Source of the DNA: Bacteroidetes bacterium 47-18
Lineage (GTDB): Bacteria; Bacteroidota; Bacteroidia; Chitinophagales; Chitinophagaceae
Assembly: GCA_001897155.1 (NCBI GenBank)
Contig: MKSF01000030.1
Coordinates: 1 to 63,117 of the forward strand
Length of the DNA: 63,117 nucleotides
Direction: 5' to 3'
Under the pieces are notes generated by a model. The model made no database searches. It had not been told where the DNA came from and worked only from the letters and a program-made list of their open reading frames with translations. Each line of letters starts with the position of its first letter. Within the stretch, counting starts at the first letter, position 1. Made by a program: the position numbers and the translations under genes. Shown piece by piece: positions 63,045-63,117 of this stretch.

Positions 63045-63117
63045 CACTCCCGAAACGGATGGGTTTGTTGCCTTAAGTTTTGCGAATTATAGAAGTTATT
63101 TGAGATATAGGAATACA

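Overview
The window looks like a chromosome segment of a Bacteroidota bacterium, most likely a Chitinophagaceae-type member of the order Chitinophagales. The evidence is the Bacteroidota promoter form (TTTG, about 21 bases, then TAnnTTTG), a gliding/type IX-type C-terminal domain, a cysteine-free L32 of Bacteroidota type, a conserved DUF177-rpmF-plsX block, and the absence of strong Shine-Dalgarno sites. No species can be named from the sequence alone.

Bases 1 to about 17300 are an AT-rich integrative element cut by the left edge. It carries an excisionase-like HTH gene, an RteC-like gene and, at its right end, a tyrosine recombinase pointing inwards. Its cargo is almost entirely small-molecule enzymes: three DinB-fold proteins, four GNAT acetyltransferases, a thioesterase, a branched-chain aminotransferase, an EamA exporter, a glutamine amidotransferase, a PLP-homeostasis protein, a guanine-deaminase-like enzyme, and a cupin / DapA-like aldolase / 2Fe-2S ferredoxin operon. 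Two MocR-type (GntR plus aminotransferase) regulators are transcribed away from the gene blocks they probably control. A tRNA-Cys-like gene lies just upstream of the PLP-homeostasis gene.

Bases about 17336 to 20894 hold what I consider the most interesting structure: three integron-attC-like sites of identical internal architecture, separating two cassettes. One carries an AraC regulator and a Tet(X)-like flavin monooxygenase, the other an S41 peptidase. The left boundary of each cassette is complementary to its own right boundary, as expected for integron cassettes, but no integron integrase is present and the core differs from the classical consensus.

From about 21100 the sequence is more GC-rich and looks like core chromosome: prolyl oligopeptidase; pyruvate kinase with a SpoIIM-family membrane protein; sucC; an SDR; DUF177-rpmF-plsX; a DUF58 protein; pcm; an orphan CoA-transferase A subunit; lipA; OsmC; a PhoR-like kinase; a type IX-type cell-surface protein; a DUF2520 protein and an acyltransferase; an ALDH-fold protein lacking its catalytic cysteine; thiolase; GtrA, GT2 and rsmG; peroxiredoxin; GH3; gcvH; VanZ and a ketosynthase; RecB; queG; a Bax-inhibitor-1 protein; and an L,D-transpeptidase. 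Five copies of a roughly 120-205 base REP/MITE-like repeat sit in the intergenic regions.

Within this core lies a translationally coupled pair (47871-51762) encoding a tyrosinase with an extra helical domain and a membrane protein with helical, Sco1-like and CPMC segments. This is a good candidate for an undescribed copper-enzyme plus dedicated metallochaperone system. The right edge ends in two tandem strong promoters of the type found before rRNA operons.
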